Assembly: GCA_037176725.1 (NCBI GenBank)
Contig: JAZBRS010000026.1
Span: 103,709,501-103,773,500 of the forward strand
Reading direction: 5' to 3'
Length of the DNA: 64,000 nt
Origin: Posidonia oceanica
Taxonomy: Eukaryota > Streptophyta > Magnoliopsida > Alismatales > Posidoniaceae
Shown: piece by piece, positions 46,729-59,204 of the stretch
Layout of the letters: the number at the start of each line of letters is the position of its first letter
Position numbering within the stretch: position 1 is the first letter of the stretch
Made by a program: the position numbers and the translations under genes
Notes under the pieces: model-generated
Told to the model about the DNA's origin: nothing
Database searches by the model: none
Seen by the model: only the letters and a program-made list of their open reading frames with translations

Positions 46729-47720
46729 TTGCATTTAGGTCTCTAGGTTTAGTTTATTTGCATTCCAGTCCAGAGTCGGTTTAAGTTTCATTTAATATGC
46801 ATTTAAAACCATATTACATTGCATTTAATTTCTGCAGTTTATTTTTATTGCGTTTCGGTCCTTAGACCATATCAGAAATCATTTAATTCATGTTTTATCT
46901 TATTGCATTGCATTTGTAATTCTGTATTTTACTTTTATCACATCTAAGTCCTCAGACCATATCAGTAATCATTTAATTTCCATTTTTACCTTATTGCATT
47001 GCATTTTTAATCCTGTATTTTGTTTTTATCACATTTCAGTCCTCAGTTTATTTATTACAGCATTTAAATATCATATTTTACCTTATTGCACTGCATTTTC
47101 ATCCTGTCTTTTATTTTATTTGCACATCAGTCCTATTCTGTTGTAGATTTCATTTAAATCATGTTTTAAAACTATATTGCATTGTAGAAAAACCCAAAAA
47201 TATGTTTTAATTGTATGTAAGTCCTCAAATCATCCATCAGTTATTTAATTCATGTTTTAAAACTATATTGCATTGCATAAAAATCCAAAAATATGTTATA
47301 ATTGCATGTAAGTCCAATCTGTTGTTAATCAGTTATTTAAATTTTTGTTTTAACTATATTGCATTGTAGAAAAACCCAAAAATATGTTTTATTTGCACAT
47401 TAGTCCAGCAGCAGTTTAGATTTTATTTAATTTCCATTTTAAACTATATTGCATTGTAGAAAAATCCAGAAAAATGTTATAATTGCATATCAGTCCAGTT
47501 TGCTTTTAATCACTCATTTAAATTCTATTTAAACTATATTGCATTGCTGTTTAGTCCAATAACTTGTTTTATTTGCATTTTAGTCCTTTATGCATTTGAA
47601 TGCCATTTAAGTTGTATTTTAAATCATATTGCATTGCAGTAAAGTACAATAGTTTGTTCTAATTGCATATTTAGTCTAAAAATGTTAAGATCATTGCATG
47701 CTTGCCTGTTTGCCTTGCTT
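46729..47720 (+). repeat. 90-92 bp tandem repeat array in LTR A
   Basis: The marker ATTGCATTG (or ATTACATTG) recurs at 46812, 46902, 46993, 47084, 47175, 47267, 47358, 47448, 47538 and 47628. The unit carries TTTATTT-AATCC, a CAGTCC motif and CATTTAA. It occupies the place where the related LTRs carry dyad modules. Confidence 0.88.
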
Positions 47721-50603
47721 TTGCAATTTAGTCCAATAATTTGTGCTATTTGCATGTTAATCCTAATTTTAACTGCTTGCATGCTTGTATGTTTATTTTG
47801 CATTGCATGTTATCCTAGCATGTTTCCTAAATTGAACATAGCTCCAAATATTGCATGCATTCACATTTTTGCTCTGTTTTGCATATGAACCCCATAGTTT
47901 TCCTGTTCTGCATATAGGTCCCTACCTTTTGCTGTAGCATGCATTCTTTTATCTCATCTGCATCTTGCTTTTGCATACTTGCCACAATTGCATCATTAGT
48001 TCACATTTGCACCCTGACTGCTGCATTGCATACTTTTGCCACAACATTGCATGTAGGTCCCTGAAGTTCCCAGATATTACACTTAGGTCCTTGTTTTGCA
48101 TTCTTGCATGCATTACATTCCTATATCATTGCATATTGCACTCTTGCATCCTTTTGAGCACCCTTAGCTTCATTGCATGTAGGACACCCTGCATTGCACA
48201 CACTTAGGGACATTTGCACTTAGATCCCTACTTAGACCACTTTTCCTGGCCCTTGAGCCATCTGATTTGAAATCTGAATAACTTTTGATCGGACCGTTGG
48301 ATCTTCATGATCTAACCACCCAGGTCTTCCTGGTTGAATGATCTTTCATTCTAATCAAAGTTATCTCAGATCAGGCCTCAGATCTTCAAGATAAGTCAAT
48401 CTGAATCACTGCATATCCCTTATTGCCTGCCACTTGCACTGCATGCATTATTTTCGCACCCTGTTTTCTCGTACATGTAGATTAGGATTTTCCACCCTTG
48501 TTTTCTTTCCCCTTTGCTTGTTTCACACTTGCATTGCGTGGTTTTACTTGACTTTTCCGCCATTGTTTCCTTTCCCCTTTGCATGTCGTATACTTGCATT
48601 GCGTGGTTTTATCAGTGTTTTGTTTTATTACCTGCATTTGCATTAGGGTGGTGATGCTTACTGTTTGGAGTTCTCATGAACCAGGGTTCGCTCGGTTCGG
48701 AACACTGACAGCGCTGTTGAGCACATAGGTTGCACATTTACTTTCCTCATGCATCAAATCATTTAGAACACACATTTAGGCAAGTAGTCACAGCACACAT
48801 GTCATTTAGGCATTCAGGCATACCTTTTAGCAATCATAGCATGACATTAGCATTCCTCGTCCTTTGAACGTGCAGTTAAAGGCAATCACTTGTCGAATTC
48901 CTGCAAATGCGAGTGTTTAGCCAAGAAAGACCGATTCTAGGCGTGTCAGGGGTGCCTAACACCTTCCTCGCACGTAATAGGAATCCTTACCCTTTCTTTG
49001 GCCTGCAATGACCATTTTACCCTTGTCCTTGGCACGAGTCTTCCTTTTTGCATAGCATTGCATTCATTTGCTTGTTTTCTATGCTTTTCCTTGGTTTTCC
49101 TCGTCTTCCTGGTAATAGACTAGGTGACGACTCTCTTTTGTCTTCTCTTTATTTTATTCATGTTTTCCTGGTGTTTTCCAGTCGAGTTTCTCTTTGGATT
49201 CACTACTGACCGCAGCTTCCCTCCCTCTCTCACGGCACGATCGCATCGCGAGCTATGGCAGTGTTGCGAGGCCCGCTGTGGGCCCGAGCAGCAGACGGTC
49301 ACAGATATCTTGGACTTATTCAGTAAGACATTTCCCGAGTAGTTTAGAAATCATGCAAACGAACTTGACCCTAGCTCTAAGCAAAAGCTCTTAACAGATT
49401 TAGCTTATGGTCCTATTTTCCAAGTAAAATCGTATGGAGCTTGCTTTGCAAATGCGTATCGATTTCACACACAAAAATACGGTGGAGGATTGATTACTCA
49501 AAATTCAGGGGTTATGGTGAACGAATCATGTTATGCAGAAGACCATATTGACTATTATGATATCTTAAAAGAGATTATCGAGTTGGAATACTCCAGTGCA
49601 AATAAAGTGATATTGTTTAATCATATGGAGCTCGCTTTGAAAATGGGTATCAATTTCACACACAAGAATTCGATGGGGGATTGACTACTCAAAATTCAGG
49701 GGTTATGGTGAAAGGATCATGTTATGCAGAAGACCATATTCACTATTATGATATCTTAAAAGAGATCTTGGAGTTGGAATACTCTGGTACAAATAAAGTA
49801 ATATTGTTTCTCTGTGATTGGTATGACCCTAAGGAGGGAGTCACACATGACTTCAAGCATGATATTGTAGACATTATACCAACTAAATACTTGAGGAGAT
49901 TTGAGCCATTTGTGTTAGCTTCACAGGCTGATCAAGTCTGTTATGTACCTCAAGTTTCAAGAAATAGGAAGAAAGATAGTTATTTCAGTGTAATGAAGAT
50001 TAAAGCATGTGCCTACATTGTTGTAGTTGATAAGCTCCAATTAATGAGTTTGAAGACTTGTATCAACCTGACTACGAGCCTCCACAACCAATAGTTGTAG
50101 ATGATGCTCTTGATCAAGTTTCTACAAATTCCACCTAATTCAGTGTTGCGGCAAACTGACGATGAAGAAGGAACATTTGTAGAAGATGCCTGTGAAGATG
50201 ATGAAGAAAATGAACAAGAAGAGAGTGTTGACTATATTGACAAATACTAAGAGATTTTCTTATCATTTTGGTATATACCTTCTTTATTTTACTTTGTAAT
50301 CTTTTTTTGCACTTGCATTCTATAAATATATACTGATAGTGACACATTAATATGTTATTTCAAGAAAGATTTGTTTTTGAATTTTGATATATACCAACCA
50401 ATTAAGATGATATAGAACACTAACAAATTAGATGACAGGTTCGCCATGGCTTTCTTATTCAACATTGTCACCATTCTTGTGCTTATAAGTATCATCAAGT
50501 TCCTTGTTTAAATTCACTTGTGGTTTTCATATTGGCTCATTGTTTATTCAGTAAATTAGATGAATCTTACATGAATATTTTGATGTATTATTTACGGTAT
50601 TAG

Positions 50604-51879
<1,276 letters not shown>

Positions 51880-51949
51880 ATCTGTGCCAACTCTTTCATT
51901 TTGCTTGATAATATCTATGAATACTTGCCTGGTAATCAAACGATCATAT

Positions 51950-52065
51950 GGTAACTATAGCAATTTCCATCGTAATAAGAACAATTTCCATGGTAACTAT
52001 ATCAATTTTCATGGTAATAAGAACAATTTCTATGGTAACTATATCAATTTCTAAGTAACTTAGGA
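51950..52065 (+). repeat. 42-bp tandem repeat
   Basis: Units start GGTAACTAT at 51950, 51992 and 52034, each with CAATTT-CAT and GTAATAAGAACAATTTC. The third copy is partial. It may be the subterminal part of the CACTA element. Confidence 0.85.
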
Positions 52066-52132
52066 AAATTATTAAGCACATTCCATGTTATCAACTATAG
52101 CTTGCTAATTCACCCATAAGTACCTCGAAGTA

Positions 52133-52402
52133 TGTAGGGTGTGAAAGCAGAGAGCAGGTGTAGAGAAGAATAAGAGGGAATGAGTAGCAAGAGAGAAAGG
52201 GGGGAAAATCTGAACTTACCATTACATAGGAGTTTACATGGGTTTAAATAGCTAAGTTAAACCATACATCCAGCCAACTCATCAGCTGACATGGCAACAA
52301 TACAGCCAATCACCAGTAACAAATATAACAACTCTAACAGACTCTTAACAAACACAATAACAAACTCAGACAACCCATTCAGAACTTAGACAACCTTCAT
52401 CA
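52133..52402 (-). repeat. 3' LTR of a Ty1/copia element (minus)
   Basis: On the minus strand it begins TGATGAAGG right after a purine tract (GAGAGCAGG) at 52403-52411 and ends CACACCCTACA at 52133. A TATTTAAA box is near 52236-52247. An alternative start, TGTTAGAGTTG at 52339, would make it 207 bp. Confidence 0.55.
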
Positions 52403-52729
52403 CCTGCTCTCAAACAGAGCAGCATGATCAACAATTCTTAGTTTGGATTTTAAATAGCTAAGTTGATGTGGATGCAAGCCTTTAGTAAACATATCAGCAG
52501 CTTGATCGACGGTGTTGACGTACTGAACATCCAAAGCTCTAGAAGCAACTTTCTCTCTTATGTAATGCACATCGATCTCGATATGCTTAGTACGACCATG
52601 AAACACAGGGTTTCGAGTGAGAGAGATAGCAGAGATATTGTCGCACCAGATGACAAGAGCAGCAAGAGCAGAGCAGTGAAGCTCTGTAAGTAGAGACTGA
52701 ACCCAACAAATCTCAGTTGCAGTAGACGT
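52400..52729 (-). pseudogene. Copia RNase H C-terminus, cut by LTR E
   Basis: The minus frame has TATEICWVQSLLTELHC, IWCDNISAISLTRNP, HIEIDVHYIREKV and DQAADMFTKGL, the end of the copia RNase H domain, ending in TGA at the LTR border. Upstream similarity stops exactly at 52729, where a new LTR (TGTAGATATCCC) begins. The rest of this copia element is not found on the other side within the window. Confidence 0.85.
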
Positions 52730-53170
52730 TGTAGATATCCCATTTTCGCATTTTCGAGAGTCCATTAAGGATAGGAAACCCTTGAGGCACCCTAAATCAC
52801 ATGACTAAGGACTAATAACATATTTTCTAGATTTTCCAAGATTTAATTAAAAACATCACTTGATTTTACTTGGTTCAAGGTTGTTAGTTGTGGCAGAGCT
52901 GACTCACTCAAACTAGTGGCAAGTTTGAGCACCCTGAACACCTTTATTCTACTCAAACTAGTGGCAAGTGTGAGTCCCCTTTAGCCTTATTTAATGAGAG
53001 TTTATTAGCTGTGGCAGAGTTAATGCTCTCATTTCACTCGAATCAGTGGCAGATTTGAGTATCTTAATGTTAAAGAAGATGTTTTTATGATTTCATGGAA
53101 TTTTTGAAGTTTTTCGGGTTTTTAGCATGTTTCTCTGGATTAATATAAAAGACAAGGTTGAAAACGCAAA

Positions 53171-53275
53171 AAGACCGTCCTGTCGCCACTTTATAAGGCA
53201 ACACTGCTAGTCGCCATTCATACAAGCGACTAGAGTTGTCGTTGTGAAGACAGGCGACGACTAGCCTACCTCTCT
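53171..53275 (+). repeat. GTCGCC/GGCGAC dyads in element E
   Basis: The order is GTCGCC, AAGGC-AAC, TAGTCGCC, AAGCGACTA, GTCG and GGCGACGACTAG, with about 10-bp gaps. This is an inverted-arm arrangement analogous to the GGACGC modules but with another word. A second cluster with three GTCGCC/GCGAC pairs is at 55709-55790. Confidence 0.6.
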
Positions 53276-53959
53276 CTTTTGACAGATTTTGTCATCCTGG
53301 GCATTGATATAATATATGGGATTTATATAATGTATTACAACATTTTTCCCATAATTAATAATATTTCTACTATTTTTCTATGTACATAAATATATGATAT
53401 ACCATACATCATATCAATTAATTAGGGAAAGTCCTAAGAAAATGGATGATAATCTTATTCAAATTAAGATAGACTTTTTTTGAATTAAGATAGTATTTAA
53501 TATATATATATATATATCATATGTTTTTAATTCAAAAACTGAGTTCAAAATTAAAGATAAGAATCCTAGTTGTTTCGGCAGTTATGAGCTTGGACCAGGT
53601 CAAGGGATAAGACCCCTAGACTCGTAGCTAATCAGTTAGGATTTTATTTTAGAAAAATAAAGATCTTTGTGTCTAGGTGCCACTTTAACCGGCGACTAGC
53701 TGACATGGAATTTGCTGTTATTAGTTGCGCTATCTAGCACGACATTCTTGCGCTAAGATATCTGCAGCCCGCCACCACTTCAACTGGCGACTTGCTGACG
53801 TAGACCATTCTGTTACCCGATCAGCGGACTTCCACATCATTAAAATAAGATATTTCGGCCTGTCGCCTGTCCTTGCGGCAAGTTGAAAAATATCTATTTT
53901 AATTTTAAAATTCGTCTCTAGAAAATTCCTAGATCTTATCTACTCGAGCCCCATAACTC

Positions 53960-53968
53960 TATAAAAGG
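53960..53968 (+). promoter_or_regulatory. TATA box of LTR E
   Basis: TATAAAAGG is preceded by GC-richer sequence and followed about 30 bp on by purine-rich leader, as expected for an LTR promoter. Confidence 0.55.
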
Positions 53969-55994
53969 ACCTCGAGAGCTACAGCTCAAGAGGAGGCCCT
54001 TTCAAGAGTTAAGAGATATTTCAGAGTATTAGGAGCTACTTCCTAGATTGAGAGAGAGAGATCCCTAGTCTCCACTCTGTCAAAACCCTAAGAGAAACCA
54101 TAGATCCCTGAGATCTTCCTTAGCTGGAGCTCCGTCCGTGCCTCTACTTCCTCACTTCACGCCATAAGAGCACGAGGGTGAAGGGAGTACTTCGTTCCAA
54201 TCTATTTTTCTTTTCATTGTTGCATTCCTTAGATAGGACCCATAGCATACACATGCGGGGAACCACCCCGGTTAGTATTAGTCGCATTTATTACATTATT
54301 TCTTGTTTATCTGATCTATTTACTACACCCGGACTTACCTAGATCTATTATGTTTATTTTGAAGGAAAGGAACACGTTCCCTAGCACGAGGATGCCGCTA
54401 GATGACAACCTGCTGTTGATCCAGTGAGCCGACGACCCACATCATCAACATCTCCCTCAGGCGTCTTGTCAGCCAGCTTCTGCAAATCGACAAGTGGCAA
54501 TCACAACAAGTAGACAACGTAGTGGAAGCACTGACTACTTCATCTACACCCCCAAATTCCAACATCCACAAAAAGTGGCAATCACGGTGGAACCAGCTTG
54601 AGCCAATCCTCCGTGCTATGTGAGCCTACCGCTTTCCTTCCTTCCTTTATTTTTCATAGATCTAGGTGTAGTTTTCGGTTTGGGGATCGTGCGTATAGTT
54701 TTCACGACACCCAGACCCTTTATCGGGTTTTTTTATTATTTCTGACATTAGCAAAACCTTGCATCTAGTCGTTTTCTACTTAAGGCGCCGAGTCTCGTTA
54801 GCACTTTGAGGCAACGACTCACTTGGCGTCTATAGCTTCGATGACTAGGTTGGTTTTACTAAGGTCAGAAAACTTCCGTTCACAGCTGCCTATCTGAGCA
54901 GTGCCTTCTCTCGTCACACCTTTGTGTGGCGACTGACCTAGGCGCCCTTGTTGCAAGCGACTGGATCCGGATACGCTTTCTACTGCAGATCATTAATTTT
55001 TTTTTGTTTACGTCGCTTTTAGATTTGCAGTCGCATAAAAAAATCACAAAAAATTCCTATCCATGGTGTTCTTAGTTTTTTAACGATTTCTAGGTCTGTT
55101 TGTGTCCACTAGGGTGGAAACTATTTTTTCCTGATATTAGAGTTAAAGTTTCTTGAGGGAATCTTTCTCTAACTAGAACAATCAAGCCAAGTGAATTGGG
55201 CCAGTGCAAGTCACTCTCCCATGCTTTGTGTTTGATTGTAATAGTTAGATTGAGAACTCAAGGTGTCCTAAGGTTTTGTTATCGACTCCTTCCTTCTATC
55301 TGAGTCAATAATAATCCTTGGTAGATACTTGATACTCTAATATTTTGTGTTTATTTACTGCTTTGTGGTTTGTTAGGATACGAGCCTAAGGACAAAATCC
55401 TTGGTTGCGGGCCCCTCTTTAGAGAGACAAACTCGTTGCCTAGGCCCTCTTGGTGGACCCTAACGAAGGTCAAAGGGAGGTACCGAAGTGTTAAAATCTC
55501 ATTGAGTGACTCTTAGATCCCACGAAGTTGTCCTTACCCTCAGCCTAGAAACCCAATCATTGAGAGCATGTAGGTTAAATCAAGCAATTAATAAACTATT
55601 TCAACAAGTAAAACTCACAGTCTTTTTGAAACTTGTTTACTTAGTTAATCTTGTTTGATTCGTGGTCTGTCAGGGACAGATTTTGGTTGCCGAAAGGACA
55701 GAGGCTTTCGTCGCCTGTCTGATCGGTGACTTGTTCTGTCGCCTGTTAAATCAGCGACGTGTGCTGTCGCCACTCTGAAAGGCGACACACGCCAGAACAC
55801 GTCGACGTTACTTGTTTGTAGGGTGGTTTGGTCGTAACCAGTGACATAGATCGCAGAGACGTCAGAACAATTGCTGGGCAGTCATTTACTTTCCTTTTCT
55901 TTTATTAAATCGAGTCTGTAATAAGTAGTGTTGTTAAAAGAGTCTGTAATTTCCTTTTCCAAACATTTGTAACAACACTAATAATAGTTTTACC

Positions 55995-57350
55995 ATGGAG
56001 GCCAATCATTACCGTCAAGAGCGTATCAATACATCATCTGGCTCGACATCTGCAGCACAAGCAAGCAACTCAATGGGCCAAAGTGAGTTTCTGTTTAGAA
56101 CTCCAGTCTCGCATGTAGAAGAGCTAGAAACCCCTGACTTCTCATAGCAAATGGGCCGTCGCAAGTTCCTCCATGCATCCATTCCATTTGACTACTCCTC
56201 TGGGGGTCCGACTCCCGTATTCTCTTCGCCAAATTACAGTAAAAGTATATCTTATGAAGAGGAAGCTGGAGGGGAAAGATAAACAAGCCACTCGCAACTG
56301 TGGAGTACCCTGTTTGAACACACACTTTCCGAGGTAACCTCCCATGTAGTGCCACTTACATCGACCGCTTCCTATCTATCTGAGGAAGCAACTAATGAGA
56401 TCTACCAATTCCTAGCACGGCACCAACCCTCATTTAGGAGCCCGTAAATTCCATTTGTCCACCAACCTTCTTTCATAAACCCCCTCCAAAGCCCATCAAC
56501 CACGCCCACTCACACCTACACCATACCACCAAATCCCACAGTAAACTTTCCTACCTAAAGTCCATTCGCATAATACCACGCAACACCAACCTACCCCTCC
56601 ATACATCAAACCATGCCATCCCCAACAAGCTACCACCAACCGCAATACCTAGGGGCACCCCATTCACCACTCCCGACCATGCAGTCCTACTACACTCCAC
56701 CTGAATCCCTACCCTTCTCTCCGCCATATAACCCTCCTCCATCACCACAATTCCATCAGACCCACGGGCACCTAAGCAAGGGGCAGTAGGCCATGTCAGG
56801 GCTGGACGTCAAGAAAATGATCTCAGAGGCACTAGTAGAGGCAGGGGTTACATAAAAAGCCCTGGTAGGCTTTGACACCTCCAAGTTTCCTCATTTTACT
56901 CTTCCACTAGGATTTAAAATGCCAAAAATGAGGAGATACATTGGGACAGAGGATCCAAGGAGTCATTTAGCCATCTTCACAATGGATGCTTTGCCCTATT
57001 GTTATGACCATGGGCTTACGATCTACCTCTTCTTCAAGACACTTGAAGGGGAAGCACTGAAGTGGTTTGACACACTCACAACCCTTGATCTCCAGGATTT
57101 CAAGATGGTGGAAGAAAAATTTTTGAGCTAGTATAGCCACCAGGTGCTACCCAAGCCTACTGTGGGAGATCTCATTGCAAAGAAGATGAGGGCCAATGAA
57201 GACTTTGTCACCTTTGCTAGTAGGTGGAGGGCATGGCCGCCTGCTCAGAATATTACATCCTGAGAGCCAAGTTGTTGAAATTATAGCTAGAAACACCACA
57301 GGGGCACTCAAGGTGGGATTACTTGTCAGTGACTTCCACACGTATCCTCA
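55995..57350 (+). pseudogene. Ty3 gag (Tat/Ogre type), degenerate
   Basis: Starting at ATG 55995 (MEANHYRQER) a long Pro/Ser-rich N-terminal part with several stops leads to a retrotransposon gag domain. This has FKMPKMRRYIGTEDPRSHLA near 56910-56970, then LTIYLFFKTLEGEALKWFDT near 57012-57075 and DFKMVEEKFLS. After a stop it continues with VGDLIAKKMRANEDFVTFAS-R-W-R-A near 57165-57230. The order and key residues (G-T-x-D-P, L-x-G-x-A-L-x-W) are those of Ty3 gag. No pol follows; the element is truncated or non-autonomous. Confidence 0.8.
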
Positions 57351-57600
57351 ATTATAAGAAAGGGCTACAAGGATTCTCTGTAACAAGGATGATCTATGCG
57401 GATATGGGGTTTTGGAGGAGAAATGCTTTTTTGTTTATTTTGCTTTCTTGGTGTCTCCTTTGCTTATTCGTCGATTTCAACACTCCACATGTATTGAAAT
57501 CGATGTAATCGCCACTCTCAGTTTGCTTTCGCCGGCCCTCGAGACGCCTTGGGGAGATGTAGTGTGTTGCGGGTTCAGCTACCTTGGGACAATGCCAGCG

Positions 57601-58435
57601 TTGCCCAAGGGGGTCGAACTAAAAGACACGGCCTTAGGGGTTGCCTAAGGGGGTCGAACTAAAATACGCGGCCTCAGGAGTTGCCTAAGGGGGTCAAACT
57701 AAAAGACATGGCCTCAGGGGTTGCCTAAGGGGGTCGAACTAAAAGACACGACCTCAGGGGTTGCCTAAGGGGGTCGAATTAAAAGATGCGGCCTCAGGGG
57801 TTGCCTAAGGGGGTCGAACTAAATGACGCGGCCTCAGGGGTTGCCTAAGGGGGTCAAACTAAAAGACACGGCCTCAGGGATTGCCTAAGGGGGTCAAACT
57901 AAAAGACGCGGCCAAGATTGCCTAAGGGGGTCGAACTAAAAGACGCGGCCTTAGGGATTTGCCTAAGGAGGTTGAACTAAAAGACGCGGCCTTAGGAGTT
58001 GCCTAAGGGGGTTGAACTAAAAGACATGGCTGAGGGCGTTGCCCAAGGGGGTCGAACAAGGTAATGAAAAGACACGGCCGAGGGGGTTGCCCATGGGGGT
58101 CAAACTAAAAGACATGGCTAAAGGCATTGCCTAAGGGGGTTGAACTAAAAGATGCGGCCTCAGGAGTTGCCTAAAGGGGTCGAACTAAAAGACGCGGCCT
58201 CAGGAGTTGCCTAAGGGGGTCGAACTAAAAGACACGGCCTTAAGGGTTGCCTAAGGAGGTCGAACTAAAAGACACGGCCTCAAGGATTGCCTAAGGGGAT
58301 CGAGCTAAAAGACGCGACCTCAGGGGTTGCCTAAGGGGGTCGAGCTAAAAGACACGGCCTCAGCGATTGCCTAATGGGGTCGAACTAAAAGACATGGCCT
58401 TAGGGTTTGCCTAAGGGGGTCAAACTAAAAGACAT
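57601..58435 (+). repeat. 40-bp minisatellite, about 21 copies
   Basis: The unit is TTGCCTAAGGGGGTCGAACT followed by AAAAGACACGGCCTCAGGGG. Copies are mostly 85-100% alike. Two places deviate: a shortened unit near 57913 and a longer one near 58045-58075. The period is not a multiple of three, so it does not encode a simple peptide repeat. It follows the gag remnant of element E, where Tat-type elements often carry tandem repeats. Confidence 0.95.
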
Positions 58436-59204
58436 GACAACTGGCACCGGGGGCGAGGGAGTCAAAAGAGGATTGGAGAGATTGGTAGTGAAAGTCTCTG
58501 ACCACCGAATGCGAATGCAATGTAGTGCGCTTTGCATGGATGCATGCTGGCGGGAATGCAAGGGAGGTGATCATGATATGCAATGCATGACCCTAGATAA
58601 TGAGGTTCCTTCATCATTGCCGGCTTTGATTTGTATACCGAGATGGCTCAGGAATTTTTCTCATTATCTAGAGCGAACTGACACATGCATGAATGCAATT
58701 CGTCATAGTCAGGTGCCCTTTCATCGAGTGTAGCCTGCACTCTCCACAGCGACTGTCGTCCTATGACACGCAAGTTAGTGAGCGAGAGGTCCGTGATGCT
58801 CCCAGGTGTCGGGCAAAGAGGGTTGACATCTTCTTTGCTAGTTACATTGGCTTTATTTCTCCGGTTGTGTACCGGAGATTCTGGATTGCCTTTGTTCTGC
58901 TTTGGTATTTGTGTATGGAGTGTTGAACGCGTGATCTTCAGCGTTCAACATTGAACGCTGGAAACCTAGTGTTCAACGTTGAACGCCCCAGCGGATGCGT
59001 TTAACATCTCGAGACAGATTGCTTTCCTTTCCTTGCTTGGTATTATCAATCCGGTAACAAATCTCCAATTTGTTGATTGTTTCCCTTCTCGTGGGGGTAC
59101 CATGGCCTATATTAAGCCCCCCCTCTTGGCTTGAGTTTTCAAATCACAAGTAACTCTTTTGTTTTCCAGTTCCTTCTGTTTCTGAGAAAATCTCGGCTGT
59201 CCTC
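58436..59204 (+). promoter_or_regulatory. Upstream region of PMD ORF with triple dyad
   Basis: A compact run of dyads lies at 58919-59010 (GTTGAACGC, GCGTTCAACATTGAACGC, GTGTTCAACGTTGAACGC, GCGTTTAAC). About 100 bp further is a TATA-like CCTATATTAAG (59106-59116), then the PMD start codon at 59205. This is the only dyad cluster not clearly inside an LTR. Confidence 0.5.

Larger units (their letters stand above)
44848..49303 (+). mobile_element. Solo LTR 'A' (Tat-like Ty3), 4456 bp
   Basis: It starts TGTTGACACCCCATTTTTGA at 44848 and ends CAGACGGTCACA at 49303, with a perfect duplication GATAT (44843-44847, 49304-49308) inside TNP2. The 5' part (44930-45420) is built of telomere-like AAACCCTA/AAACCTAGG repeats, followed by a CT-rich stretch and a GC-rich leader. 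A splice donor CCGCAG/GTAACT lies at 46373/46374. A 90-bp tandem array (46729-47720) and the conserved 3' block (48655-49140) follow. Dyad modules are absent. It has no internal coding region, hence a solo LTR. Confidence 0.87.
42716..50250 (+). pseudogene. CACTA (En/Spm) TNP2 transposase, copy 2, split by LTR A
   Basis: The frame starts MSSYRDWMY after a TTTTGTAG acceptor. It keeps the N-terminal block (CFDVMISKIKKMLPENYELP), then YLRPLID-type HIDVYLRP near 43785, and an intact 157-codon stretch (43825-44298) with WTISDFPAYGMLSCWSTHG and CPYCMEHTKSFRL. The latter is the TNP2 core around the catalytic area. Further on come FPPAFFDSMEHLMVHWLYEA and a degenerate continuation to 44847. LTR A (44848-49303) interrupts it. 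It resumes in frame at 49309 (ILDLFSKTFPE) and ends with QNSGVMVKGSCYAEDH, VILFLCDWYDP and PFVLASQADQVCYVPQVSR. A 190-bp internal direct repeat near the end (about 49426-49627 and 49628-49810) duplicates the QNSGVMV segment. Confidence 0.85.
52730..55990 (+). mobile_element. 5' LTR and leader of Tat-like Ty3 element 'E'
   Basis: It starts TGTAGATATCCCATTTTCGC at 52730, the same start type as LTR C. A TATA box (TATAAAAGG) is at 53960-53968, giving a U3 of about 1.2 kb. The LTR's 3' boundary and PBS could not be fixed. Several dyads with the word GTCGCC/GGCGAC are at 53171-53275, 53680-53800, 54930-54965 and 55709-55790. No gene is seen before gag at 55995. Confidence 0.6.
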
